Shown: positions 8,653 to 17,160, numbered from the stretch's first letter. The stretch: DNA of 64,000 nucleotides from Kingella potus (GCF_900451175.1 NZ_UGJJ01000002.1:186001-250000), one strand, 5' to 3'. The notes: generated by a model from the letters alone, not told the origin. Numbers and translations are program-made.

Positions 8653-9810
8653 TTACGCCTGCACGCCTGCCGCTTCCAGCACGTTTTGCGCGGCCAGGGC
8701 GGCGGTGTCTTTTTTCAGCATCAGGTGAAGCCCGCGGAAATCGTCTGCCAGCGCGGCGGCTTCTTCGGGCGATTCGTACCATTTGACCAGCGCGTCGGCC
8801 AAAAGGGCGGGCTTGGCCTTGCCCTGCAAGAGTTCGGGCACGGCTTCGCGCCCGAGCAGGATATTGGGCAGGCCGACGTGCGGCACTTTGATTTTGCGTT
8901 TCACATAGGCGTAGGTAAGCGGCGAGATTTTGTAGCTGATGACCATCGGCCGCTTGCACAGAGCCACTTCCAGCGTGGCCGTGCCGCTGGTAACGAGTAC
9001 CGCGTCGGCGGCGGTGCAGGCCAGGTCGGTATGGGTGGTCATCAGTTGGACGGGCAGGTTTTTGTATTCTTCCCGCGCCAGAATTTCGAGCAGGCGCACG
9101 CGGGTGGCGTGGGTGGCGACGGGCAGCAGGAAGCGGGCGGCGGGCAGGCGTTGCAGCACGAGGCGGGCGGTTTGGAAAAATACCGGTGCCATGTAGTCGA
9201 TTTCGCTGACGCGGCTGCCGGGAAGCAGGGCGAACACGGGAATATTCTCATCGAGCTTCATGCGTTTGCGGGCGGCGGCGCGGTCGGCTTCCAGCGGCAG
9301 GGTCTGCGCCATCGGGTGGCCGACAAATTCCGCCCGCCCGCCCGCATCGCGGTAGAGCTGCGGCTCCATCGGAAACAGACAGAGCACACGGTCGGCCTGT
9401 TTGACGATTTGCCCCACACGCTCGCGCCGCCACGCCCACACCGAGGGGCTGACGTAGTGTACCGTGGCGATGCCCGCCGCTTTCAGACGGCCTTCCACGT
9501 GCAGATTGAAATCGGGTGCGTCGATGCCGACAAACACATCGGGGCGCAGCCGCAGCATATCGGCGGTGAGGCCTTTGCGGATTTTCAGGATTTCGGGCAG
9601 GCGTTTGACCACTTCGGCAAAGCCGCGCACGGCGAGTTTTTCCTGTTCGTACAAACTCTCGAAACCGAGTGCGGCCATGCGTGCGCCGCCGATGCCGGCA
9701 AACCGCGCCTGCGGGCAGCGGCTGCGTATGGCTTCGATCAGATGCGCGCCGAGCAGATCGCCGGAGGCTTCGCCGGCGCAGAGGGCGATAAGGGGGGAGG
9801 GGGCTGTCAT
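8653..9810 (-). CDS. lpxB: Lipid-A-disaccharide synthase
   Basis: The 385-residue protein matches LpxB (about 380 residues). It has the N-terminal CAGEASGDLLGAHLIEAI, then MAALGFESLYEQEKLAVRGFAEVVKRLPEI split across the first 90 residues, and the GT-B core with LLPGSRVSEI and LVTSGTATLE. It condenses UDP-diacylglucosamine with lipid X at the inner membrane to form the lipid A disaccharide. A single DUS (coding strand) lies inside the gene. lpxH, encoding the preceding enzyme, is elsewhere in this window at 13376. Confidence 0.96.
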   Translation of the reverse strand: MTAPSPLIALCAGEASGDLLGAHLIEAIRSRCPQARFAGIGGARMAALGFESLYEQEKLAVRGFAEVVKRLPEILKIRKGLTADMLRLRPDVFVGIDAPDFNLHVEGRLKAAGIATVHYVSPSVWAWRRERVGQIVKQADRVLCLFPMEPQLYRDAGGRAEFVGHPMAQTLPLEADRAAARKRMKLDENIPVFALLPGSRVSEIDYMAPVFFQTARLVLQRLPAARFLLPVATHATRVRLLEILAREEYKNLPVQLMTTHTDLACTAADAVLVTSGTATLEVALCKRPMVISYKISPLTYAYVKRKIKVPHVGLPNILLGREAVPELLQGKAKPALLADALVKWYESPEEAAALADDFRGLHLMLKKDTAALAAQNVLEAAGVQA

Positions 9811-9970
9811 GTGTTTGGAAAAAGCGTGTTTTTGTAAAGCCGCGCATTGTACTGGAAAACGGATGTAGAGGCCGTCTGAAAGGCTGCCGCCGGCCTGCGG
9901 GCAGCGGCAAATGGCGCGGCACAGGCAAATCCTTTAAAATGCGCCCCTTATTTCAACCAGCAGAACCATC

Positions 9971-11074
9971 ATGGAAGCCGAACGCATCAACCAGCTCAAC
10001 AACCAGTTAGACGATCTCGAACAGCGCAGCGCGGACATCCGCGCCTACATGGACTACCAGGGCAAAAAAGAACGCCTGGAAGAAGTGGTCGGCCTTTCCG
10101 AAGACCCCGAGCTCTGGAACGACCCCAAACGCGCCCAGGAAATCGGCAAAGAGCGCAAAATCCTCGAAGGCGTGGTGCTGACCCTCGACAGCATCGCCTC
10201 CGGCATCGGCGACAACAGAATGCTGATCGAAATGGCCGTGGAAGAAAACGACGAAGCCGGCTTTGCCGCCATCGAAAACGACGTGGCCGGCCTCGAAAAA
10301 CAGATGGCGGATTTGGAATTCAAGCGGATGTTCAACCAGCCCGCCGATCCCAACAACTGCTTCATCGACATTACCGCCGGCGCGGGCGGCACCGAAGCCG
10401 AAGACTGGGCGGGTATGCTGCTGCGCATGTACAGCCGCTATGCCGAACGCAAAGGCTTCAAACTCGAAGTCATCGAAGAGGACGACGGCGAAATCGCCGG
10501 CATCAACCGCGCCACCATCCGCGTCGAAGGCGAATACGCCTACGGCCTTTTGCGCACAGAAACCGGCGTACACCGCCTCGTACGCTATTCCCCCTTCGAT
10601 TCCAACAACAAACGCCACACCTCGTTTGCCTCCGTTTTCGTTTATCCTGAAGTGGACGACAGCTTTGAAATCGAAATCAACCCGGCCGACCTGCGCACCG
10701 ACACCTACCGCGCATCCGGCGCGGGCGGCCAGCACATCAACAAAACCGATTCGGCGGTGCGCATCACCCACCTCCCCACCGGCATCGTCGTCCAATCCCA
10801 ATCCAGCCGCTCGCAGCACGAAAACCGCCGCATCGTTATGGAAATGCTGCGTTCCAAATTGTTCGAACTGGAAATGCGCAAGCGCAACGAAGAAAAACAA
10901 GCCCTCGAAGAAGGCAAGGCCGACGTGGGCTGGGGCAGCCAGATACGCTCTTACGTACTCGATTCCTCCCGCATCAAAGACCTGCGCACCGGCCACGAAG
11001 TCGGCAACACCAAAGCCGTCCTCGACGGCGACCTCGACGGCTTCATCGAAGCAAGCCTGAAACAGGGCGTATAA
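9971..11074 (+). CDS. prfB: Peptide chain release factor 2
   Basis: The 367-residue protein carries the RF2 stop-codon recognition motif SPF at residues 207-209 and the catalytic GGQ at 252-254 (GAGGQHINKTDSAVRITH). It releases peptides at UAA/UGA codons. Many bacteria have an in-frame UGA near codon 26 needing a +1 frameshift. Here the equivalent region (RAYMDYQGKKERLEE) reads straight through, so the autoregulatory frameshift is absent. It is preceded by a single DUS and followed by a DUS hairpin. Confidence 0.97.
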   Translation: MEAERINQLNNQLDDLEQRSADIRAYMDYQGKKERLEEVVGLSEDPELWNDPKRAQEIGKERKILEGVVLTLDSIASGIGDNRMLIEMAVEENDEAGFAAIENDVAGLEKQMADLEFKRMFNQPADPNNCFIDITAGAGGTEAEDWAGMLLRMYSRYAERKGFKLEVIEEDDGEIAGINRATIRVEGEYAYGLLRTETGVHRLVRYSPFDSNNKRHTSFASVFVYPEVDDSFEIEINPADLRTDTYRASGAGGQHINKTDSAVRITHLPTGIVVQSQSSRSQHENRRIVMEMLRSKLFELEMRKRNEEKQALEEGKADVGWGSQIRSYVLDSSRIKDLRTGHEVGNTKAVLDGDLDGFIEASLKQGV

Positions 11075-11080
11075 TGCCAA

Positions 11081-11143
11081 AAGGCCGTCTGAAAACAACG
11101 CCGCACCGGCCGCCCGGAAACCGCGCGTTCAGACGGCCTCTTT
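11081..11143. terminator. DUS inverted pair after prfB
   Basis: AAGGCCGTCTGAAAAC and a facing DUS copy with a long GC-rich loop, followed by TTTCCCC. Confidence 0.65.
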
Positions 11144-11177
11144 CCCCCACCAACCTGCCAAGCAGAAAGGCAACGTT

Positions 11178-11609
11178 ATGAAAAAAACCCTCGCCGCATT
11201 CCTCGCTCTCGCCGCCGCCGCACAGCTGGCCGCCGCCCCGCTCACCGCAGCCGACCAGGGCGACTACGTCCTGCTCGACCAAAACGAAAACCCCACCCCC
11301 ATGCAGATGCAGTTTGCCCTCAGCGGCAAACAATGGGTTATGAACGGGCGCGAAGGAGACGGGCAATGGCAGAGCGTCTGCCGTGGTACGGGCGGCTGCC
11401 GCCTCGTTACCTCCGCCAAAGGCGACGTGGAAAAATGGAAACAACACCTGCCAGAAAGCTGGCGGCCGCACAGCTTCGGCTGCATCAACAACAAAGCCTT
11501 CGCCTTCTGCCGCGTGGATCACGCCACGGAAGCAGGCCGCACCGGCTACTGGTGGTTTGCCCTGGCCGACGGCCGCGTCGTCCCCCTGCCGGTAAACCGC
11601 ATCAAGTAA
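11178..11609 (+). CDS. Hypothetical exported protein
   Basis: The 143-residue protein has a clear Sec signal peptide (MKKTLAAFLALAAAAQLAAA, cleavage near residue 20-25). The mature part contains four cysteines (in SVCRGTGGC, SFGCINN and AFCRVD), consistent with periplasmic disulfides. I do not recognise a family. A good ribosome site (AGAAAGGCAACG) precedes the ATG. It lies between two DUS hairpins and forms its own transcription unit. Confidence 0.7.
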   Translation: MKKTLAAFLALAAAAQLAAAPLTAADQGDYVLLDQNENPTPMQMQFALSGKQWVMNGREGDGQWQSVCRGTGGCRLVTSAKGDVEKWKQHLPESWRPHSFGCINNKAFAFCRVDHATEAGRTGYWWFALADGRVVPLPVNRIK

Positions 11610-11631
11610 ATACGCGGCAAAGAGGCCGTCT

Positions 11632-11687
11632 GAAAACGCGCGTCCGGCACAGCCGCAACGCCTTTGCCTGTTTTCAGACGGCCTCTT
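11632..11687. terminator. DUS inverted pair
   Basis: GAGGCCGTCTGAAAAC with a facing copy and a long loop, between the exported protein and the GIY-YIG gene. Confidence 0.65.
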
Positions 11688-11710
11688 CCCTTTTTCAAAC
11701 GGCCCAAACC

Positions 11711-12007
11711 ATGTCCCCGAACCCGTCCGCCGCCGATTGGAGCGTCTACCTCATCCTGTGCGAAAACGGCGCACTCTACTGCGGCATCAGCAACCGCCCC
11801 GCGCAACGCTTCGCCGCCCACCTCGCCGGACGCGGCGCACGCTACACCCGTATGCACAAACCGAAAGAAATGCGCCTTACCTGCGGCGGCCTCGACAAAA
11901 GCGCGGCGCAAAAACGCGAAGCGGCAGTCAAACGCCTGAACAAAGCGCAGAAAACACAGCTCTGGCACACCGCCGTCCCACCCACCGACACAGAAAAACC
12001 GGCATGA
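11711..12007 (+). CDS. GIY-YIG nuclease family protein (YhbQ/UPF0213-like)
   Basis: The 98-residue single-domain protein has the GIY-YIG core: SVYLILCENGALYCGISNRP, then RFAAHLAGRGARYTR. The YxL...LYCGI spacing and the conserved Arg and Glu (KREAAVKRLNKAQK) fit the YhbQ-like endonuclease group. The ATG used is the last one before the domain; the upstream open frame is not conserved-looking. Its stop codon overlaps the ruvC start (ATGA), so the two are translationally coupled, which supports a DNA-processing role. Confidence 0.85.
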   Translation: MSPNPSAADWSVYLILCENGALYCGISNRPAQRFAAHLAGRGARYTRMHKPKEMRLTCGGLDKSAAQKREAAVKRLNKAQKTQLWHTAVPPTDTEKPA

Positions 12008-12540
12008 ACAAACCCCTGCGCATCCTCGGCATCGACCCCGGCAGCCGCACCACCGGCTTCGGCATCATTGATGTCATCGGCCGCGAACACCACTACGTCG
12101 CCTCCGGCTGCATCAAAACCATCGCCGGCGACGAACTGGCCGGCCGCATCGGCATCATCGTTGAAAACCTTACCGCCATCATCACCCAATACCGCCCGCA
12201 ACAGGCCGCCGTGGAAAAAGTGTTCGTCAATGCCAATCCCGCCTCCACCCTTATGCTCGGTCAGGCACGCGGCGCGGCAATTGCCGCCCTGGTCATACAC
12301 GGGCTGCCCGTATACGAATACACCGCCCTGCAAGTCAAACAAGCCGTTGTCGGACAAGGAAAAGCCGCCAAAGAACAAGTGCAGCACATGGTTGTACGTA
12401 TGCTGCGCCTGTCCGGCACCCCGCAGGCCGATGCCGCCGACGGCCTCGCCGCCGCACTTACCCATGCCCTGCGCAACAACAGCCTTGCCGCCAAGCTCCA
12501 CCCCGACGGCCTGCAAATCAAAGGCGGGCGGTTCAGATAG
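12004..12540 (+). CDS. ruvC: Crossover junction endodeoxyribonuclease RuvC
   Basis: The 178-residue protein starts MNKPLRILGIDPGSRTTGFG. The acidic catalytic residues are visible as Asp11 (GIDPGS), Glu71 (AVEKVFV) and the Asp pair in the C-terminal QADAADGLAAALTHA. RuvC resolves Holliday junctions together with RuvAB. It overlaps the GIY-YIG gene by 4 bases and is followed 14 bases later by a SMI1/KNR4-type gene. Confidence 0.95.
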   Translation: MNKPLRILGIDPGSRTTGFGIIDVIGREHHYVASGCIKTIAGDELAGRIGIIVENLTAIITQYRPQQAAVEKVFVNANPASTLMLGQARGAAIAALVIHGLPVYEYTALQVKQAVVGQGKAAKEQVQHMVVRMLRLSGTPQADAADGLAAALTHALRNNSLAAKLHPDGLQIKGGRFR

Positions 12541-12554
12541 GGGCAGGACAAAAC

Positions 12555-13130
12555 ATGGACGATTTGGAAACCCTCAGACGCAAACTCGACGAAATCTACC
12601 TGCCTTTGGAACAGGAAGGCATAAACGGAATGCGCCTGCTGCCGCAGCAAAACGCAGGCATGGGAGCCGCCGAAGCCGAACGCCTTTTGAATGTGCGTTT
12701 TCCCAAGCAGTTTGCAGAGATCATATCCCGGTACGACCTCGGCAATTTTGAAACCAACAACATCCGTTTCGGCAGTCGCGGCGACTATCTGCGCGAGCTT
12801 GCCGCATGGAACCGCCCCGACGAATGGGGCGGCAAATGGTGGCAGGGCGCAAACCGCCCCAAAGACCTGATTGTGTTTGCCATGTCCGATCCTTACACCT
12901 ACATCCTAAACTGCGCCGACGGCACGGTTTGCGCCATGCTACCCGACGACCCGTGGCAGACATGGCGCACCGTCTCCTGCGGTTTCGGGATCTTCCTGCG
13001 CTCGATGGCCGCGTCGGACATCGGGCGCATACGGCAGCATCCGACGGAAAACCTGCTGCGGGAAATCCTTGCGGCAACCCAAAGCACGGAAAGCGGATTT
13101 TGGCGCGACAATGTAGAAGGCAACTGGTAG
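12555..13130 (+). CDS. SMI1/KNR4 (SUKH) family protein
   Basis: The 191-residue protein has the SUKH layout: an N-terminal helix, the motif GAAEAERLLNVRFPKQFAEI, a YDLGNFETNN strand, and a later ILNCADGTVCAM segment. SUKH domains are frequent immunity proteins against polymorphic toxins but also occur as stand-alone proteins of unknown role. No toxin gene is adjacent. It is close behind ruvC and probably transcribed with it. A DUS hairpin ends the unit. Confidence 0.72.
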   Translation: MDDLETLRRKLDEIYLPLEQEGINGMRLLPQQNAGMGAAEAERLLNVRFPKQFAEIISRYDLGNFETNNIRFGSRGDYLRELAAWNRPDEWGGKWWQGANRPKDLIVFAMSDPYTYILNCADGTVCAMLPDDPWQTWRTVSCGFGIFLRSMAASDIGRIRQHPTENLLREILAATQSTESGFWRDNVEGNW

Positions 13131-13139
13131 GAAACAGAT

Positions 13140-13174
13140 GAGGCCGTCTGAAAAATGTGTTTTCAGACGGCCTC
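13140..13174. terminator. DUS hairpin after the SUKH gene
   Basis: GAGGCCGTCTGAAAAA and a facing DUS copy with a short loop. Confidence 0.75.
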
Positions 13175-13191
13175 ATACGTAGCAATCAGAC

Positions 13192-13226
13192 AAAAAAATC
13201 CCGCAAAACCTTAAGATTTTGCGGGG
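13192..13226 (-). terminator. Rho-independent-type hairpin reading on the minus strand
   Basis: CCCGCAAAACC and its complement GATTTTGCGGG form a stem. On the minus strand it is followed by a run of seven T (complement of AAAAAAA at 13194-13200). No minus-strand gene precedes it, so it could end a short antisense or small RNA starting upstream of lpxH. Confidence 0.4.
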
Positions 13227-13251
13227 AACCTATTTATGAAAGGAATTTACG

Positions 13252-13344
13252 ATGAAATGTGGGCGCAATTATACCGACAAAGCCGCCTATGTCAAATCCA
13301 GTCTGCCGCCGCCGTTTTCAGACGGCCTCAAAGGACAGGTATAA
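13252..13344 (+). CDS. Possible small ORF upstream of lpxH
   Basis: A 30-codon frame starts MKCGRNYTDKAAYVK with a strong ribosome site (GAAAGGAATTTACG) 8 bases before the ATG. Its end is encoded by a DUS (PPFSDGLKG), and its stop overlaps a TATAAT box. No homology is recognised. It may be a leader peptide or chance. Confidence 0.25.
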   Translation: MKCGRNYTDKAAYVKSSLPPPFSDGLKGQV

Positions 13345-13345
13345 T
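13340..13345 (+). promoter_or_regulatory. Putative -10 box for lpxH
   Basis: A perfect TATAAT lies 31 bases before the lpxH ATG. The -35 region at the expected distance falls within a DUS (TTTCAG) and is weak. Confidence 0.4.
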
Positions 13346-13375
13346 CGCCGTCCGCCTCCCCACGCCCATCCCGCC

Positions 13376-14125
13376 ATGCGCCAAACCGTCTTCATTGCCG
13401 ACCTCCATCTTTCCGACGACACACCCGAGCTCAACCGTCTCTTCGCCCAAGCCCTCGGACTCTGGCGGCACAATACCGACGCGCTTTACATCCTGGGCGA
13501 CCTGTTTGAAGCCTGGTTGGGCGACGATATGCCAGACGCGGCGGCACGGGAAGCGGCGGCGCAGATTAAAGCCTTTTCCGCACACGCCCCCGTATATTTC
13601 ATCTGCGGCAACCGCGACTTCCTGCTGGGCGAACGCTACGCCGCCGCCGCAGGCATGACCCTGCTGCCCGAAGTGCGGGAAATCACGCTGTATGGAAAAA
13701 ACTACCTCATTTCGCACGGCGACGAAATGTGTACCGAAGACAAAGCCTATCTGCGTTTCCGCCGCATCATGCGCAACAAAGCCGTACAGAAAATCCTGCT
13801 GTCGCTGCCGCAGGCATGGCGCAGGAAAATTGCCGCCGATATGCGCGCCGCCAGCCGCCGCCGCAAAGGCGCAACCGGCCTCTCCGCCATTACCGATGTT
13901 AGCGAAAGCGGCGTGCGTGCCGCCCTAGCACGCCATCCGCAGGCCGCCGCCGTCATCCACGGCCATACCCACCGCCCCGCCATCCACCACCATACATTTG
14001 ACGGGCGGGAAGTCCCACGCTGCGTCCTGCCCGACTGGCACGACGGACGCGGCGGCTATCTTGCCGTGTCGGAAACAGGCTGCGAAATGCGGCCTCTGCC
14101 GGAAAAGCCGGCAGAGGCCGTCTGA
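13376..14125 (+). CDS. lpxH: UDP-2,3-diacylglucosamine diphosphatase
   Basis: The 249-residue calcineurin-like phosphoesterase has the metal-binding blocks in order: IADLHL (Asp9, His11), LGDLFEAWLGDD, CGNRDFLLG, ISHGDEMC and IHGHTHRP. LpxH removes UMP from UDP-2,3-diacylglucosamine to give lipid X, the substrate of LpxB, at the inner membrane. Length fits the family (about 240). The start giving MRQTVFIADLHL was chosen because the open frame further upstream is not conserved. The stop codon lies inside a DUS. Confidence 0.94.
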   Translation: MRQTVFIADLHLSDDTPELNRLFAQALGLWRHNTDALYILGDLFEAWLGDDMPDAAAREAAAQIKAFSAHAPVYFICGNRDFLLGERYAAAAGMTLLPEVREITLYGKNYLISHGDEMCTEDKAYLRFRRIMRNKAVQKILLSLPQAWRRKIAADMRAASRRRKGATGLSAITDVSESGVRAALARHPQAAAVIHGHTHRPAIHHHTFDGREVPRCVLPDWHDGRGGYLAVSETGCEMRPLPEKPAEAV

Positions 14126-14217
14126 AAGAAAAAGACAGGGCAGGGTGTGGCGGTTGGCAAAAAGCCACATTTTCAGCGGCTTGAAAGGCGGTTTTGCCGC
14201 AGAAAGGCATACGCGCT

Positions 14218-14247
14218 TGAAGCGGTCTTGGATTTTGTGGTATAAAC
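14218..14247 (+). promoter_or_regulatory. Putative promoter of rpmB-rpmG
   Basis: TTGAAG (14218-14223) and TATAAA (14242-14247) are separated by 18 bases, about 35 bases upstream of the rpmB ATG. Confidence 0.5.
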
Positions 14248-14282
14248 CGCGTTTTATTTTTTCAGAAGTTTGGAGTTAAATC

Positions 14283-14516
14283 ATGGCACGAGTTTGTAAA
14301 GTGACCGGAAAACGCCCGATGAGCGGGAACAACGTGTCGCACGCCAATAATAAAACCAAACGCCGTTTTTTGCCTAACTTGCAAACACGCCGTTTTTGGG
14401 TTGAAAGTGAAAACCGCTGGGTTCGCCTGCGCGTATCCAATGCGGGTCTGCGCACCATCGACAAGCTGGGCATCGATGCCGTTCTGGCCGATTTGCGCGC
14501 CCGTGGCGAAGCCTGA
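14283..14516 (+). CDS. rpmB: 50S ribosomal protein L28
   Basis: The 77-residue basic protein begins MARVCKVTGKRPMSGNNVSH, continues NNKTKRRFLPNLQ, and matches L28 in length and sequence. It has only one N-terminal Cys, so it is not the four-cysteine zinc form. It is followed 31 bases later by rpmG, the standard gene pair. A GGAG ribosome site precedes the start. Confidence 0.97.
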   Translation: MARVCKVTGKRPMSGNNVSHANNKTKRRFLPNLQTRRFWVESENRWVRLRVSNAGLRTIDKLGIDAVLADLRARGEA

Positions 14517-14547
14517 TTTTCAAGATTTTCAATAAGGAATTACAGCA

Positions 14548-14703
14548 ATGCGCGACAAAATCAAACTGGAATCGAGTGCCGGTACCGGTCATTTCTACAC
14601 CACGACCAAAAACAAACGCACCATGCCCGGCAAACTGGAAATCAAAAAATTCGATCCCGTTGCCCGCAAACACGTTATTTATAAAGAAACCAAGCTGAAA
14701 TAA
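14548..14703 (+). CDS. rpmG: 50S ribosomal protein L33
   Basis: The 51-residue protein starts MRDKIKLESSAGTGHFYTTT and ends with HVIYKETKLK. It has no cysteines, so it is the zinc-independent L33 form. It follows rpmB and a strong terminator ends the operon. AAGGAATTACAGC before the ATG is a good ribosome site. Confidence 0.96.
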   Translation: MRDKIKLESSAGTGHFYTTTKNKRTMPGKLEIKKFDPVARKHVIYKETKLK

Positions 14704-14717
14704 TCCGGTTTCCGCCG

Positions 14718-14760
14718 CCGTCTCCCGCAAGCCATGCGCTTGCGGGAGACGGTTTTGTTT
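14718..14760 (+). terminator. Rho-independent terminator of rpmB-rpmG
   Basis: A perfect 15-bp stem (CCGTCTCCCGCAAGC and complement) with a 5-base loop is followed by TTTTGTTTT. It is not DUS-based. Confidence 0.92.
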
Positions 14761-14780
14761 TGCGGCTTTGCATAGCTATA

Positions 14781-14845
14781 CAGGCCGTCTGAAAACAGTC
14801 TGTGCAGGGGCAAGCCTGTGCGGGGAAAGGTTTTCAGACGGCCTG
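14781..14845. repeat. DUS inverted pair
   Basis: CAGGCCGTCTGAAAAC faces a second DUS across a 35-base loop. The 370-bp gap between rpmG and the antiporter holds two such pairs and no gene. Confidence 0.6.
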
Positions 14846-14951
14846 TATCTGATGATGTCTGCCGTTTTGCACGATTGGGTGTCGGTGTCGGGTGCGTCTT
14901 TTGTGGGTATTGCTGCGACAATATGTTAATATTCGCAAAATGTTTACAATT

Positions 14952-15028
14952 GAGGCCGTCTGAAAAACGGTACAAAAGCAGGTGCGGATGGGTTCCGCTT
15001 TGCCGCGGATGGTTTTTCAGACGGCCTG
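14952..15028. repeat. DUS inverted pair
   Basis: GAGGCCGTCTGAAAAA faces a second DUS across a long loop, just upstream of the antiporter gene. Confidence 0.6.
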
Positions 15029-15073
15029 TCTGATTTTGTTCAAATATAATCAAATAAAATCATGGGAGTAGAG

Positions 15074-16462
15074 ATGGATTTTGTTGCAGGACACCTGAAT
15101 GCCGTGGTGGTTGCGGTGGTTATTATGCTGGTGTTGTCCGTGGCGCGGGTGCATGTCGTGCTGAGTCTGGCCGTGGGCGCGTTTGCCGGCGGCCTGCTGG
15201 CGGGGATGCCGCTGGACGATGTGGCCGATGCTGCCGGAAATGTGTCGCGTCAGGGCATTATTACCGTGTTTCAAAACGGTTTGTCCGGCGGTGCGAAGAT
15301 TGCGCTGTCATATGCGATGCTGGGTGCGTTTGCGATGGCGATTACCCATTCCGGCCTGCCGCAGCAGCTTGCCGGAGCGGTGGTGCGCAAGTTGAACCGC
15401 AACAGCGCGTCGGGCGGCGGGGCGGTGAAGTGGACTCTGCTGATGCTGCTTTTGGCTATGGGCGTGATGAGCCAAAACGTCGTGCCCATCCATATCGCCT
15501 TTATCCCGATGGTGGTGCCGCCGCTGCTTTTGGTATTCAACCGTCTGAAAATCGACCGCCGTCTGCTTGCCTGCGTCATGACTTTCGGTTTGGTAACGAC
15601 CTATATGTTTCTGCCCTACGGTTTCGGCGCGATTTTTCTGAACGAAATTCTGTTGGGCAATATCCACGCGGCCGGAATGGATGTGAAGAACATCAATGTG
15701 ATGGAGGCGATGGCTATTCCCGCTCTCGGTATGGTGGCCGGGCTTCTGCTGGCGTTTGTCCGCTACCGCAGGCCGCGTGTGTATGAAGACAACCGGGTTG
15801 ATGCGGCCGACAACCGTGCCGCAGCCGAGCAGCCGGTGCCTTCGTCTTACCGCAGCCTGGTGGCGGGTGTGGCGATTGCCGTGTGCTTTGCCATCCAGTT
15901 GGTGTACAAAGACGCGCTGCTGTTGGGCGCGATGCTCGGTTTTGCCGTGTTTATGACATTGGGTGTGGTCAAACGCCATGATGCCAACGATGTGTTTGGT
16001 GCGGGTATAAAAATGATGGCGATGGTTGGTTTTATCATGATTGCCGCACAAGGGTTTGCGGCTGTGATGCAGGCTACGGGCGATATACAGCCGCTGGTGG
16101 ACGGGAGCATGAAAATGTTTGGCGGCAGCAAAGGCATGGCGGCGTTTGCCATGCTGCTGGTCGGCCTGCTGGTAACGATGGGTATCGGCTCGTCGTTTTC
16201 CACCCTGCCGATTATCACGGCGATTTATGTGCCGCTGTGTATCAGTCTCGGTTTTTCGCCGCTGGCTACCGTGGCGATTGTCGGCACGGCCGGCGCATTA
16301 GGCGATGCCGGCTCGCCTGCATCCGATTCCACACTCGGCCCCACTATGGGCTTGAACGCCGACGGACAGCACGACCACATCCGTGATTCCGTCATCCCCA
16401 CCTTTATCCACTACAATATCCCGCTGATGATTGCCGGCTGGATTGCTGCGATGGTGCTGTAA
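15074..16462 (+). CDS. Na+/H+ antiporter family protein (YuiF/NhaC-like)
   Basis: The 462-residue protein has about 12 membrane segments and the pattern of the YuiF-type Na+/H+ antiporters: SRQGIITVFQNGLSGGAKIA, MGVMSQNVVPIHIAFIP, and the C-terminal GTAGALGDAGSPASDSTLGP. It would exchange cations or a related substrate for protons at the inner membrane. Two ATGs are possible. The second (15074) is preferred because GGGAGTAGAG lies directly before it, while 15062 has no ribosome site. It abuts slyX without a gap. Confidence 0.85.
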   Translation: MDFVAGHLNAVVVAVVIMLVLSVARVHVVLSLAVGAFAGGLLAGMPLDDVADAAGNVSRQGIITVFQNGLSGGAKIALSYAMLGAFAMAITHSGLPQQLAGAVVRKLNRNSASGGGAVKWTLLMLLLAMGVMSQNVVPIHIAFIPMVVPPLLLVFNRLKIDRRLLACVMTFGLVTTYMFLPYGFGAIFLNEILLGNIHAAGMDVKNINVMEAMAIPALGMVAGLLLAFVRYRRPRVYEDNRVDAADNRAAAEQPVPSSYRSLVAGVAIAVCFAIQLVYKDALLLGAMLGFAVFMTLGVVKRHDANDVFGAGIKMMAMVGFIMIAAQGFAAVMQATGDIQPLVDGSMKMFGGSKGMAAFAMLLVGLLVTMGIGSSFSTLPIITAIYVPLCISLGFSPLATVAIVGTAGALGDAGSPASDSTLGPTMGLNADGQHDHIRDSVIPTFIHYNIPLMIAGWIAAMVL

Positions 16463-16681
16463 ATGACGGACGATTTGGAACACCGCATCACCGAATTGGA
16501 AATTCAGACGGCCTTGCAGGAAGATCTGATTTCCCGTCTCAGCGACACCATCGCCCAAATGCGCGAAACGCTGGATTTGCAGCAGGCCCAGCTCCGGCTG
16601 CTTTACCGCCGTATGCAGGACAAAAGCGGCGACGGTGCGGAAGCATACGGATTGCGCGACGAAATTCCGCCGCATTACTGA
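16463..16681 (+). CDS. slyX: SlyX family protein
   Basis: The 72-residue protein has the SlyX pattern: LEHRITELEIQTALQEDLIS, NDTIAQ-like SDTIAQMRETLD, and QLRLLYRRM. It is an amphipathic coiled coil; the function is unknown. It starts on the base after the antiporter stop codon, so the two are co-translated. Part of the helix (EIQTAL) is encoded by a DUS-like segment. Confidence 0.88.
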   Translation: MTDDLEHRITELEIQTALQEDLISRLSDTIAQMRETLDLQQAQLRLLYRRMQDKSGDGAEAYGLRDEIPPHY

Positions 16682-16815
16682 CACAGATTCCGCGCCGAAC
16701 TTGCCAAAACGGAATGGTTGCGCAATAATCCGCCGCTTGCCCGACAGGCAGGGATGCCCGTCGTTTTTGCAGCATAGGCACAACCCCTATGCCCGCCAAC
16801 CCAAAGGACAAACAA

Positions 16816-17034
16816 ATGAAAGCAAACATCCACCCCAATTACCACGAAGTCAAAGTAACCTGCTCCTGCGGCAACCAGTTTGTTACCCAGTCGGCCATGG
16901 AAAAAGAAAACTTCTCCATCGAGGTCTGCTCCCAGTGCCACCCCTTCTACACGGGCACCCAGAAAATCGTCGATACCACCGGCCGCGTGGACAAATTCAA
17001 CAGCAAATTCGGCAATCTGTTCAAACGCAGCTAA
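16816..17034 (+). CDS. rpmE: 50S ribosomal protein L31, zinc-binding form
   Basis: The 72-residue protein begins MKANIHPNYHEVKVTCSCGN and has the zinc ligands Cys16, Cys18, Cys38 and Cys41 (CSQCHPFYTG). This is the C+ paralog, which in many bacteria is replaced by a C- form under zinc limitation. The ATG at 16816 matches the family start; an upstream in-frame ATG does not. It has its own strong terminator. Confidence 0.96.
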   Translation: MKANIHPNYHEVKVTCSCGNQFVTQSAMEKENFSIEVCSQCHPFYTGTQKIVDTTGRVDKFNSKFGNLFKRS

Positions 17035-17048
17035 ATTGCCGGAATACC

Positions 17049-17076
17049 AAAAAAGACTGCTCCGGCAGTCTTTTTT
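17049..17076 (+). terminator. Rho-independent terminator of rpmE
   Basis: AAAAAAGACTGC, a four-base loop, then GCAGTC followed by six T. Confidence 0.9.
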
Positions 17077-17160
17077 ACACATTCGGCAGCCGGAAAACGC
17101 GAAACCTTTGGTTTCAGACGGCCTCTCTTGTACGGCAAATCCCATCGGACGGCAGGAAAC

